Below the pieces are notes generated by a model. That model did no database searches, was not told where the DNA came from, and saw only the letters and a list, made by a program, of their open reading frames with translations. The position numbers and the translations under genes are program-made. This document shows positions 1-7,488 of a DNA stretch of 64,000 bases, piece by piece. The stretch comes from Microvirga sp. VF16 (lineage in GTDB: Bacteria; Pseudomonadota; Alphaproteobacteria; Rhizobiales; Beijerinckiaceae), in the NCBI RefSeq assembly GCF_016864375.1, contig NZ_CP069356.1, forward strand, positions 806,001-870,000, written 5' to 3'. Position 1 is the first letter of the stretch. The number at the start of each line of letters is the position of its first letter.

Positions 1-596
1 CATGTCATCACGTCCTGCAGCCGGCGCCGGTCTGGATGGTGATAGAGGATGTCACCCAATGCGACGGTCGGAACGCGGGCGACCCGAGCGGCTTCCTCGA
101 TCTCATAGAGACGCAGGTGTTCGTTCTGAGAGAACCGGCGGATCAGGGCCATATAGGCGCGGTTGCCGAAGGTGGCTTTGAGGCGCGACAGGTTGGCTTT
201 CAGTGTGCCGTTGGCCTCGTCGCCAAGAAGGATTGCTAGCAGGCCTTCACTCCACTGGATGACATCATCCCATGTCAGAAAGCATTTGCCTTTTCCCCCG
301 CGGCTCTTCCCGATGCTCAGCAAACGGCACAGCCGGGAATAAGCTGGGCGATCCATCGGGTAGACCAGGAGCGATGTGCCGTCGATCAGATCAAGCCGGC
401 ATCCGACCGCCAGGCGCACGCCTGTCTCCTTCGCAGCCTCGTATGCTCGGACGATCCCGGCCAGAGAGTTCCGGTCGGTCACGCCCAGCGCCGAGATCCC
501 GAGCAGTTTTGCCTGCTCGAACAATTCGGCCGGACTGGATGCGCCGCGCAGAAACGAGAAATGAGTGGTGACCTGCAGGTCGGCATACACGGTCAT
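1..596 (-). CDS. dnaE2: Error-prone DNA polymerase DnaE2, N-terminal part (runs off the left edge)
   Basis: The minus strand from 596 reads MTVYADLQVTTHFSFLRGAS and stays open to the window edge, giving about 198 residues. This is the PHP-domain start of a C-family polymerase alpha subunit, with HFSFLRGAS early and ALGVTDRNSLAGIVR after it. Its place directly after imuA and imuB identifies it as DnaE2, the translesion polymerase of the alphaproteobacterial mutasome, rather than replicative DnaE. The start ATG overlaps the imuB stop as ATGA (593-596), so translation is probably coupled. The polymerase domain itself is outside the window. The family call is secure; the DnaE2 assignment rests on context. 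Confidence 0.93.
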   Translation of the reverse strand, partial: MTVYADLQVTTHFSFLRGASSPAELFEQAKLLGISALGVTDRNSLAGIVRAYEAAKETGVRLAVGCRLDLIDGTSLLVYPMDRPAYSRLCRLLSIGKSRGGKGKCFLTWDDVIQWSEGLLAILLGDEANGTLKANLSRLKATFGNRAYMALIRRFSQNEHLRLYEIEEAARVARVPTVALGDILYHHPDRRRLQDVMT

Positions 597-2092
597 GCAA
601 AGAACCCGTGCATCCACCAGCGGCCGCCTTCCATCATCGGCGCATCTCGGAAGATCCAGAAGCGAGAACCCTCGGCCGTCTCGAGCCGGTAATAATCCCG
701 GATCCTCTTCTGCTCATTGCCGAGCCACCACTCGGAGGTGATGCGTTCAGGGCCGTCAGCCTTCATGACCTTGTAGCGGACCCGGCGCCAGATGAAGGAC
801 ACCGGCGGGTGATCCGGCAGCAACGCCGTCGTCATGATCGATTCCGGCGGATCGAGGAGGCGGGTGGGACGCTCCAGGTTCTCTGGCCAGTTGGAGCCCG
901 ATGGAGGCGCGAGAGGGGAGACCCTCCTGGTCATGCGCTCGGGCACCAGGGACTGGACCGGGGCGAACCGATAGACGCGGTCCTGCCCGATGCGGGCGGT
1001 CAACCGGTCAACGAGTTGGCTCAGATCGACGGCTTCGTCCTCGGCCTCGATCCCTCTTGCCACCGTCTGCTTCTCAGAGAGAGGCTCGGTGCGGTTGGCG
1101 ATGAGGACGATCTCCTCGATGCCAAAGCCCGGATCAACCGTCTCGATTCTGTCGTCGAACAGCTTTGCCAAGTGGATGTGATCCCGACTGGCTTTGGCTG
1201 TTCCAACCCGGAGAGACGCGCCCTTCTGATCCACCCGGCGGAAGATCAGATCCAGCCGCCGGACACCCTCGCCGCGTTTTTCCAAAGTCTGACACAACTC
1301 CTCTGAGAGCCGTCGCACCACCAACTGCAGGTCCTCCAACCGGCTGATCGGCTCCGCAAAGGCGCGGGATGCAATAACCGCCTCGTCCGGAATGATCGGA
1401 GTGATCGGCTCGAAAGCATGCCCCAGCGCCTGGTCCAGGCGCAGACTTGCTTCGCGTCCGAAGCGGCGCACCATTGGCGCCCGCGGCATTGCGGCAAGCT
1501 GACCAACACGCTCGACGCCCAGTCGGAGCATGGCGCTCACCGTCTCATGCGAGAGCCGGAGAGCTTGCACGGGCAGGGTGGAAACTGCGTCCACAGCCCA
1601 CCCCGGCGGAATAATCCCGCCCTTGCCGAACCGCGCGACGGCCCATGCCGCACCCGGCACATCGGCAATCGCGGCGCGGGCATGAATGCCGTTGTTCTCG
1701 ATCCGGTCGAGCAGCTTCTTGAGCAGAGCCTCCTCGCCGCCGAAGAGATGCTCCACTCCCGCAATGTCGATCCAGATGCCGGCCGGAGGATCGGGTGCGA
1801 CAACAGGTGAAAAACGGATGGCCCATTCCGCCAGTTGACGGAGCGACGCATTCTCACCCTCAGAATCGGCGTCGATGATGTGCAGATCGGGGACCATGGC
1901 CTGGGCTTTGGCGACGGCCATGCCCTCGATCAGGCCGACCTTCTGAGCGGCCGGGCAGGCTGACGCGATCAGCCGGCGCGAGCCCTGCTTGATCACGGTC
2001 ACAAGCGGCTTCTCGCGCGGGGGATCACCGAACTTGCGCCTGATCCTGTCGGTCGGCCAGGTTGGCAGGTAGAGCGAGACGACCCTGCGCAT
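593..2092 (-). CDS. imuB: ImuB, Y-family polymerase-like mutasome subunit
   Basis: This 499-aa protein begins MRRVVSLYLPTWPTDRIRRK, the usual ImuB opening, so I chose 2092 over an in-frame ATG 96 bases upstream. ImuB resembles Y-family polymerases but is thought to be catalytically inactive. It links ImuA and DnaE2 to the beta clamp during SOS mutagenesis. The palm-like region covers roughly residues 1-330 (WIDIAGVEHLFGGEEAL near 120) and the little-finger and C-terminal region follows. Its 5' end overlaps imuA by 68 bases and its 3' end overlaps dnaE2 by 4, so the three genes form one tightly packed operon. Length is normal and no damage is visible. Confidence 0.95.
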   Translation of the reverse strand: MRRVVSLYLPTWPTDRIRRKFGDPPREKPLVTVIKQGSRRLIASACPAAQKVGLIEGMAVAKAQAMVPDLHIIDADSEGENASLRQLAEWAIRFSPVVAPDPPAGIWIDIAGVEHLFGGEEALLKKLLDRIENNGIHARAAIADVPGAAWAVARFGKGGIIPPGWAVDAVSTLPVQALRLSHETVSAMLRLGVERVGQLAAMPRAPMVRRFGREASLRLDQALGHAFEPITPIIPDEAVIASRAFAEPISRLEDLQLVVRRLSEELCQTLEKRGEGVRRLDLIFRRVDQKGASLRVGTAKASRDHIHLAKLFDDRIETVDPGFGIEEIVLIANRTEPLSEKQTVARGIEAEDEAVDLSQLVDRLTARIGQDRVYRFAPVQSLVPERMTRRVSPLAPPSGSNWPENLERPTRLLDPPESIMTTALLPDHPPVSFIWRRVRYKVMKADGPERITSEWWLGNEQKRIRDYYRLETAEGSRFWIFRDAPMMEGGRWWMHGFFA

Positions 2093-2759
2093 CGCAGGCC
2101 TCCAAAATCCACGAACGGGGTTCCGCACCCCGGCAGCGCACGAGTTCGACCTGCCAGCGGCCGCGTTTGAGGCCAGCAGCAGGAACAACCTCTGACGGGA
2201 TCGGCGACACGCGCCATCGCGTCGAGGCAGCGGTGGGAAGCTTGGTCAGGTCCTTCTGGGCGACCGTCCACCAGCGCCGGATGACCAGGGCGGGAACGCC
2301 CGAAGCCTCCGCGGCCACCTGCAGGCGACGGGAGGCGGTGAGGCCGAGCCGGGACACTTCCCCGATGACCGCGCCCAGGCCTTTCTGATGGAGGCCCTCT
2401 TCGATGAGAGGCAGGACGTCGGCATCACGGCAAGTCTCGGCGTAAATGACACGATCCGGGTGAAGGCCGACCTGCAGGAGGCCAGGCGCAAACAGATCGC
2501 GCCGGGTCAGGCACCAGAGCACCGGCCCTTTGAGGCGAGCGGCAATCCCGGCCGCGAAGAACGTGGCGGTTCCGGCGAACTCCGAAACGGGTCCCTCCTC
2601 GATCACCTCGTGCAGGGATCCAAGAGTAAGCCCTCTCCCAGGTAGGTGCCGGTCGAGCGCCGAGACGCCAAAGGGCAGGGACTTGCGTGAGCCCTGAGCT
2701 CCGCCGAGCTTCTCGATCTGGCGCCGTAAGTCGTCGATGACTTCGCGCCGGGTGGCCAT
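2025..2759 (-). CDS. imuA: ImuA, RecA-like SOS mutasome protein
   Basis: This 244-aa protein starts MATRREVIDDLRRQIEKL and continues with LPFGVSALDRHLPGRGLTLG, typical of ImuA (SulA/RecA-like fold). ImuA is required with ImuB and DnaE2 for damage-induced mutagenesis and contacts RecA. A strong ribosome site, GGAGGGAGGTGA on the minus strand at about 2769-2780, precedes the ATG. An SOS box lies 33 bases further upstream, so this is the first gene of the LexA-controlled operon. It overlaps imuB by 68 bases. The C-terminal part (CRGAEPRSWILEACDAQGRL) matches the usual ImuA ending, so the long overlap is real and not a missed stop. Confidence 0.93.
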   Translation of the reverse strand: MATRREVIDDLRRQIEKLGGAQGSRKSLPFGVSALDRHLPGRGLTLGSLHEVIEEGPVSEFAGTATFFAAGIAARLKGPVLWCLTRRDLFAPGLLQVGLHPDRVIYAETCRDADVLPLIEEGLHQKGLGAVIGEVSRLGLTASRRLQVAAEASGVPALVIRRWWTVAQKDLTKLPTAASTRWRVSPIPSEVVPAAGLKRGRWQVELVRCRGAEPRSWILEACDAQGRLALPANLADRQDQAQVR

Positions 2760-2792
2760 CGGTCAAGCTCACCTCCCTCCTACGACAAAATG

Positions 2793-2807
2793 GAACAAAA
2801 CAGGAAC
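2793..2807 (-). promoter_or_regulatory. LexA SOS box for imuA-imuB-dnaE2
   Basis: The plus strand reads GAAC, seven bases, GAAC; on the operon's strand this is GTTC-N7-GTTC, the known alphaproteobacterial LexA site. It ends 33 bases before the imuA start, a position suited to blocking the promoter. It predicts induction by DNA damage. Confidence 0.85.
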
Positions 2808-3393
2808 ATGGACCAACACAGAGAGTCAACGCGCGGTTCGAGAGCGGACCTGTGGATATCGGGGAGGAGAGAGTGTTGCAATCGCGAAATCGATGTGTTT
2901 GACGCCGAGCGTTGATCCTTCTGCCACTGACCCTCGCCTCGACGGCTGTGCCGGTGACCCCAGGACCGAGCAGCTTCTCGACAAGGTCGAAGCCGAAATG
3001 GCGAGCCAGCTGGATGCCTCTCCTGAGAGGCTCGTCATTTCTCTCGCATGGCACTCTGCCAGGAAGAGCTGACAGGCAGGGGGCGCACGAGGGCCACCAC
3101 CACTACATCTCAATCGCCTTGGTCGCAGACATCGAGGGCAACCAGGTACGCCTCTCGGCTAACGCCGATGTCGCGGTCTCCTTCGAAGAGGAGAGCGATG
3201 GCGGCCAGGCTTGATGCTCGACCGCCCGCATTCAAGCCTGAACTGAGGCAACCTCAAACCAGGCTCAAGCTCGACGCAGATACAGGCAAGATGCTCTGTG
3301 TCAGCAGGGCACATCACTGTTGTGAATCAGTGCGTCGCAATCGATTCACGACTTTGATTGGACCTCGCCTCATGCTCTGCCCAACATGGAGAC
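2808..3393. other. Intergenic stretch without a supportable gene
   Basis: Short coding-like segments occur in several frames. One plus-strand example contains EQLLDKVEAEMASQLDAS ending at 3072, and another contains ISIALVADIEGNQVRL ending at 3214. Neither has a convincing start, and the two are in different frames. They may be remains of one small frameshifted gene. I cannot name them. Confidence 0.4.
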
Positions 3394-3645
3394 ATGTCCG
3401 AAGACACGATCCAGTACCTGGTGCTCGACAGGCGTGATCCCACCTGCAACATGGCCCGCCACTATGTGTTGTCTATCGAGACCAGCCTGTTCGGTGATGC
3501 CTCTTTGATCCGCGAATGGGGCCGCATCGGCCGGCTGGGACAGACGCGGATCGAGCTTTATGAAACCGAATCAATGGCCGTGGAAGCTCTTGAGACCTGG
3601 CTCCAGCGAAAGCGCCGACGTGGCTATGCGCTCAGGGATGGGTAA
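3394..3645 (+). CDS. WGR-domain protein
   Basis: This 83-aa protein starts MSEDTIQYLVLDRRDP. Nearly all of it is one WGR domain: REWGRIGRLGQTRIELYET at about residues 43-61 holds the namesake Trp-Gly-Arg, and a basic tail (LQRKRRRGY) follows. WGR domains bind nucleic acid and occur in PARPs, in molybdate-metabolism proteins and as small stand-alone proteins in rhizobia, where the function is unknown. I preferred the ATG at 3394 over one 36 bases upstream because the family begins close to this residue. It stands alone, with no operon partner. Confidence 0.82.
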   Translation: MSEDTIQYLVLDRRDPTCNMARHYVLSIETSLFGDASLIREWGRIGRLGQTRIELYETESMAVEALETWLQRKRRRGYALRDG

Positions 3646-3801
3646 GAGAGTTGCCGTGACAGATGCGGGGAGGGGGCACGATCTCATACGTTGGAGTCGA
3701 AGGTGCGGAGGCTGACTGGTTCTGCTGTGGCAACGTTGAGGCTGTTCGCTGACAAGAGGCGTCTGCAGTTCGATAACGTTCGGTTCGCACCATCTTGCTG
3801 C

Positions 3802-4320
3802 TTAGAACATCCCGATACTCATTCCTGCCGCGAGCGCAGCCCCAAGCTCTTCGCAGCGTTTCAGATCGTCTGGGCTGATGACCTTAGGGGCCAAAATCGC
3901 TTCCGGTGTTTGCGCGTGGGTGCAGACGATCAACGGTTCGGCAATGGGTTTGAGCCGCCATCCGGTTGCAATCCGCTCAACCTGACGGGCCGCGTTGTGA
4001 CCGTCGCTACCGGCGCAGATCAGCGTCGCGTAGGGACGCCCGCTGATCCGATCGAACGCCGGATAGTAGGTCCGGTCGAAGAAATCCTTCATTAGTCCGG
4101 CGATGGCCGCCAAATTCTCGGGAGTGCCAAAGAGATAGCCGTCCGCCTCGAGGAGGTCGGCTGCTTGAGCCGCCGGTGCCGAAAGCAGGTGAACGCGAAC
4201 GGTCGGCTCTGACGCTGCTCCACGGGCAGCGGCCTCGACCATCTGACGGGTGCCGCCGGTCATCGAATGATACACGATCAGCAACGTCTTGGTCGTGCCA
4301 GGGTGCAATAGGTCGTCCAT
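3802..4320 (-). CDS. Flavodoxin-like FMN-binding protein
   Basis: This 172-aa protein has a flavodoxin fold. LLIVYHSMTGGTRQMVEA near residues 13-30 contains the FMN phosphate loop SMTGGT. GYLFGTPENLAAIAGLMKDF (about 81-100) is the second flavin-contact region, and ATLICAGSDGHNAARQVE (about 116-133) is the third. Such proteins move electrons or reduce quinones with NAD(P)H; the substrate here cannot be told. It has weak ribosome-site support (AGGA). No neighbour suggests a pathway. Confidence 0.8.
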   Translation of the reverse strand: MDDLLHPGTTKTLLIVYHSMTGGTRQMVEAAARGAASEPTVRVHLLSAPAAQAADLLEADGYLFGTPENLAAIAGLMKDFFDRTYYPAFDRISGRPYATLICAGSDGHNAARQVERIATGWRLKPIAEPLIVCTHAQTPEAILAPKVISPDDLKRCEELGAALAAGMSIGMF

Positions 4321-4480
4321 CGGCTAAGATCCTGAACCTGACAGTGGGTGCCAGCAAGGGGATGAGCCGGCTCAGTGTCATGGCGTTCATGACCCTATTA
4401 AAGCCAAGCTTGAGGCCGCTGGACAACTTGACATTCCCGCAACTCATCCCAATATCTCGGGTAAGTGGATTGGGGGTTGT

Positions 4481-4526
4481 CCCCGGTCGGCGCTGGGCCT
4501 CGGTTTACCGGGGCCTTTCGCTTTTC
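4481..4526 (+). terminator. Possible rho-independent terminator
   Basis: CCCCGGT (4481-4487) pairs with ACCGGGG (4507-4513), followed by a T-rich stretch, CCTTTCGCTTTTCT. There is no intact plus-strand gene upstream, so it may be left over from a lost gene. Confidence 0.35.
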
Positions 4527-4547
4527 TAGGGGAACACTTTTCGCCCC

Positions 4548-5309
4548 CTAGACCTTCGGCAGGATGGTGTCATAGGCGCGGTTCTCCTGATCCGGACGCA
4601 GCGTCTTCAGACCGATCGGCCGCGTAATGAGGTCAGCGATCTGCAACCCGACCGAATTCGACTTCTTGTCGGCAAAAAGAATCTCGAAGCCTTCTATGGG
4701 CCCGCGGCTGAGGGGATTGGCACCTGTCGCAATCCGGCGGAACTCAAGTTCAAGCTCTCGATCCTCTTTACCCCCGCTGCCTCCCCTTGCTTCGCAGACG
4801 ATGTGGGTCAACCCATCTGTATCCTTCGCGATGTCATCCAGGTACTCACGCGCCCGTTCCATACAAAACAGGAGCGCCAGTTCGTAGGGACTCCTCGGTT
4901 CGGTGTAGCGGCGGGCTAGCACATCCTTCCAGATTGCGGACGCCACGACGACCATCGGGCACTCGTCAATGATCTTGGTGAGCTCCCTCATGAAGCGCCA
5001 TTTCTTGTCCTTGTTGCCAAGAAACACGAACGGGGCTTCGGCTCGCCGAATCTCGTGCTCATGCAGAATTGCGCAGTCGTGGCCAAATCATCGAAACTTG
5101 AACTCCTGAACAGCTGGGACAAGCCGATGGATGTAGTCGTCTTTGCGAATGATACAGAAGGCAAGGGCGAAGATTGGATATTGCGGATCGATGGATTTGA
5201 GCGAGTGATCACCACTCTCGTCAACGAAGATGATGTGATCGGAAAAGAGCAAGATTGCCTCGGCTGAAGTTGCGACAGCGACAGAAGCCACACTAAGGGG
5301 AAGGGCCAT
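4548..5309 (-). pseudogene. DUF3800 protein gene with an in-frame stop
   Basis: The upstream part contains IIFVDESGDHSLK, the conserved DUF3800 start with the Asp-Glu motif of an RNase H-like fold. It reads to QEFKFR and then meets TGA at 5088-5090. The same frame continues directly with FGHDCAILHEHEIRRAE and the remaining conserved part down to 4548, including KKSNSVGLQIADLI. No base is missing, so one nonsense change separates the halves. The start is unclear: the ATG at 5309 gives an odd leader, and a TTG near 5257 just before LLFSDHIIFVDESG is an alternative. DUF3800 proteins are often carried by mobile elements. Confidence in the family is high; the damage could also be a sequencing error. 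Confidence 0.8.
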
Positions 5310-5369
5310 ACTGGCCCGATTGAATACTAAAAAGCCAAAGAGTGAGTTGCGGGTTGTATCAGGATGCCC

Positions 5370-6323
5370 TTACCCACCAGCTGTCGATAACTCATTGAGC
5401 GGGTGGAGGTCGCGGACCATGTGGTGGAGGCGGGAGGGATCGAGATGGGTGTAGATCTGGGTGGTCTCGATGCCGGCATGGCCGAGCAGCTCCTGCAGCA
5501 CACGCAGGTCCGTGCCGCCGGAATGCATGTGGGTGGCAAAGGCATGCCGCAGCACGTGCGGCGACACTCGATCCGGATGGGCGAGACCTGCCGCCACCGC
5601 CGCCTCCTTGATCTCCAGCAGGGCGGCCTGACGCGTCAGCGCCTTGGCGCCATTGCGCACCGAATGGAACAGCCAGGGGGAGGGCGCTCCACCGGAATAG
5701 GCCCCCGCCAGCCGTTGCCAGAGGGCAAGGGCCGCGATCGCCCGCTCATGCAGCGGCACGAGGCGCTGCTTGTCGCCCTTGCCGCGCACCAGCAGCATGC
5801 GGGTGCCCGCCGGGGCGGCATCGGAGGGCAGCGACAACGCTTCGCTGATGCGCATGCCGGAGGCATAGAGGGTCTCGAACAGAGCCGCCCGGCGCGCATA
5901 GCCAGCCTGCCGGTACAGCCCCACCGAGGGATCCGCCGCCAGCCGGTGCGCCGTCTCCAGGAGCACCTCGGTCTCGGCAATGGAGAGGACGAAGGGCAGC
6001 TTGCGCGACCGCTTCATGGCCGCCAGATGGGCGGTGGGATCGCGCGAGCCGAGCTCCTCGGCGATCAGGAACTTGTGCAAGCCGCGCGCCACCGTGATCC
6101 TGCGGGCGATGGTCGAGCCGGCGTAGCCGCGCTCATCGAGAGCGGCGACGTAGTCCCGGATCTGCTCCAGGCCGACCTCGTCCAGGCCGAGGCTGTTCTC
6201 ATCGAGCCAGGTGAGATAACAGTTCAGATCATCGGTGTAGGTGGCAATGGTGCCCGCCGAGGCCCCGAGTTCGGTGGCCAGGGCGTCGAGCCAGAGTTGG
6301 GCAAGCCTCTGATTAGTCCGCAT
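5370..6323 (-). CDS. XerC/D-like tyrosine recombinase, copy A
   Basis: This 317-aa integrase starts at MRTNQRLAQL, preceded by GGGAGGA. The N-terminal SAM-like core-binding domain covers about 1-95. The catalytic domain shows R158 (ASGMRISEA), K182 (RGKGDKQRL), H256 and R259 (HVLRH), H282 (LLGHAGIE) and nucleophile Y291 (QIYTHLD), so all catalytic residues are present. A second copy at 33626-34579 differs by scattered substitutions. Upstream sequence (6324-6382) is also conserved between the copies and carries a 15-bp repeat. It is more likely an element integrase than the housekeeping dimer-resolution XerD, because it is duplicated with its own flanking genes. Confidence 0.93.
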   Translation of the reverse strand: MRTNQRLAQLWLDALATELGASAGTIATYTDDLNCYLTWLDENSLGLDEVGLEQIRDYVAALDERGYAGSTIARRITVARGLHKFLIAEELGSRDPTAHLAAMKRSRKLPFVLSIAETEVLLETAHRLAADPSVGLYRQAGYARRAALFETLYASGMRISEALSLPSDAAPAGTRMLLVRGKGDKQRLVPLHERAIAALALWQRLAGAYSGGAPSPWLFHSVRNGAKALTRQAALLEIKEAAVAAGLAHPDRVSPHVLRHAFATHMHSGGTDLRVLQELLGHAGIETTQIYTHLDPSRLHHMVRDLHPLNELSTAGG

Positions 6324-6367
6324 GAAATCCTCCCGATCGGGAGCAACATGGCACGGCATCCGTTACC

Positions 6368-6382
6368 GACTTCTTGTCAAAA
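6368..6382 (-). repeat. 15-bp repeat TTTTGACAAGAAGTC, copy 1 (next to integrase A)
   Basis: The repeat lies 44 bases upstream of the integrase A start and is identical to repeats at 8962, 30217 and 33569. The bases beyond it (GGTAAC) are shared only with the copy next to integrase B. It is a candidate recombination site. Confidence 0.8.
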
Positions 6383-6426
6383 CTCTCCGGCCGCCTATTC
6401 CCCGCAGGCTGAATGCACGACTTGCA

Positions 6427-6774
6427 TTACACCCTCAATGTCTTGAGCTTGTTGGGGCGGTTGGGGTCCAGCCTCAGCGGGAGTACCGTCACAATCATCT
6501 GCTCTCGTCGCTGGTAGACGATCCTTACCTTCGGGGATGCTGAGAGATTGGGACGTGTCAGCTTCGCAATGATCATGACCCTAGGATAGGGGTCCCAGTA
6601 AGGACTCGCAAAAGCAGCTCGGTACTTGAACTCAATCCGATCAACCAGATCGATCAAGGAAGCGGGATCATAATCGTCGAGATTGTAGCGCTCGCGGAAT
6701 CGCCGGATTGCATGAATCGTCCAGTGGCGTTCGATTGCCGCCATGATGTCCTGATCAGGCTCGGTGGAGGTCAT
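6427..6774 (-). CDS. Small protein with a RelE/DUF4258-like pattern (copy A)
   Basis: This 115-aa protein carries HAIRRFRERY around residues 20-29 and KVRIVYQRREQMIVTVLPL around 82-100. A His-Ala/Arg-Phe-x-Glu-Arg start and a VRIVY...IVTVLP end are typical of small DUF4258 or RelE-like toxin folds. That is a pattern judgement and not a firm family match. It is transcribed away from the DUF2384-like gene at 6892, 117 bases off, and toward the integrase. A truncated homologue sits in the same position beside integrase B. The toxin role is inferred; the reading frame itself is well supported by the duplicate. Confidence 0.65.
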   Translation of the reverse strand: MTSTEPDQDIMAAIERHWTIHAIRRFRERYNLDDYDPASLIDLVDRIEFKYRAAFASPYWDPYPRVMIIAKLTRPNLSASPKVRIVYQRREQMIVTVLPLRLDPNRPNKLKTLRV

Positions 6775-6891
6775 GACCGCTCGACAGAGAACCCATACCC
6801 ATGATCAGGATTATGTTTCACGTCAGCTCGATTGCAATCGCGACCTCCGACAGAATTGGCCGCAATCAGCCATGATGCTAGACTCTCGACC

Positions 6892-7368
6892 ATGACACAG
6901 ATGGCCGACGAGATCCGCACTCTCATTGCAGATCTTTACGATGACCCTGAGGACTTCCTGAGGAGGCCTCACCTGTGGTTCGGCGGGCGTTCGCCGAACG
7001 AGTTGATGGCAACTGAGGCAGGTCAGTTCGTACTCCTGAAGTTCCTTCGCGGCGAAGACCATATACCACCCATTGAAAGGGACGGGGACTTCAAGCCCTA
7101 CACCGCAGCGAATACCGACGACTTAGTTGACCAAGCAATTGCCCGCCTCGAAGGGCAAATCGAGCAGATCAAGTCCCTCAAAGGCGCTGGACCGGAGATC
7201 GCCACGGTCATCGGGAGGGCACAAGAGGTCTTTGGTGAGCGGGGCCTGAGCTGGTTAATCAGACCTAATCAGGTGCTGCAGGCCACACCTCTGGACCTGG
7301 TAACTCAGGGTAAGACGGACCGAGTCCTCCGGCTTCTTGTCCAGATCGAGCATGGGATCTACGCATGA
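6892..7368 (+). CDS. DUF2384 (MbcA/ParS/Xre)-like antitoxin-type protein, copy A
   Basis: This 158-aa protein starts MTQMADEIRTLIADLYDDPE. I chose this ATG because homology with the copy at 32764-33233 is strong from here. It contains PHLWFGGRSPNELMATEAGQ (about 24-43) and ends PLDLVTQGKTDRVLRLLVQ IEHGIYA. The two segments resemble the C-terminal toxin-binding motif of DUF2384 antitoxins (P-x-L-x-G-x-x-P-x-x-L ... LL-x-x-IEHG). A likely partner is the divergent small gene at 6427. The next gene downstream, 120 bases on, is hipA, so pairing with HipA is also possible although no HipB-type HTH is visible. The function as an antitoxin is inferred. Confidence 0.7.
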   Translation: MTQMADEIRTLIADLYDDPEDFLRRPHLWFGGRSPNELMATEAGQFVLLKFLRGEDHIPPIERDGDFKPYTAANTDDLVDQAIARLEGQIEQIKSLKGAGPEIATVIGRAQEVFGERGLSWLIRPNQVLQATPLDLVTQGKTDRVLRLLVQIEHGIYA

Positions 7369-7488
7369 GCGCGGAGATGTCGACTACGGTGGACAGCCCT
7401 GACTGGATTACAGCGTTCGTGTCCCCCCGCCAAAGTGCTCACGGTAGCAGATGCCATAGAGCGGTCGATCAACTAATCGGAATTCTCG

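Noticed and set aside
2737..3215. Protein-like segments on the plus strand (EQLLDKVEAEMASQLDAS and ISIALVADIEGNQVRL)
   Set aside because: They are in different frames, lack starts, and a minus-strand frame over the same bases looks equally coding, so I cannot decide for any.
4376..4530. Plus-strand segment reading IKAKLEAAGQLDIPATHPN
   Set aside because: It looks like the tail of a protein but has no upstream part and no family I can name; possibly a relic only.
5403..6446. Long plus-strand frame opposite integrase A (and its equivalent opposite integrase B)
   Set aside because: Its composition (Gly/Gln/Arg-rich, no motif) is that of an antisense shadow of the integrase gene.
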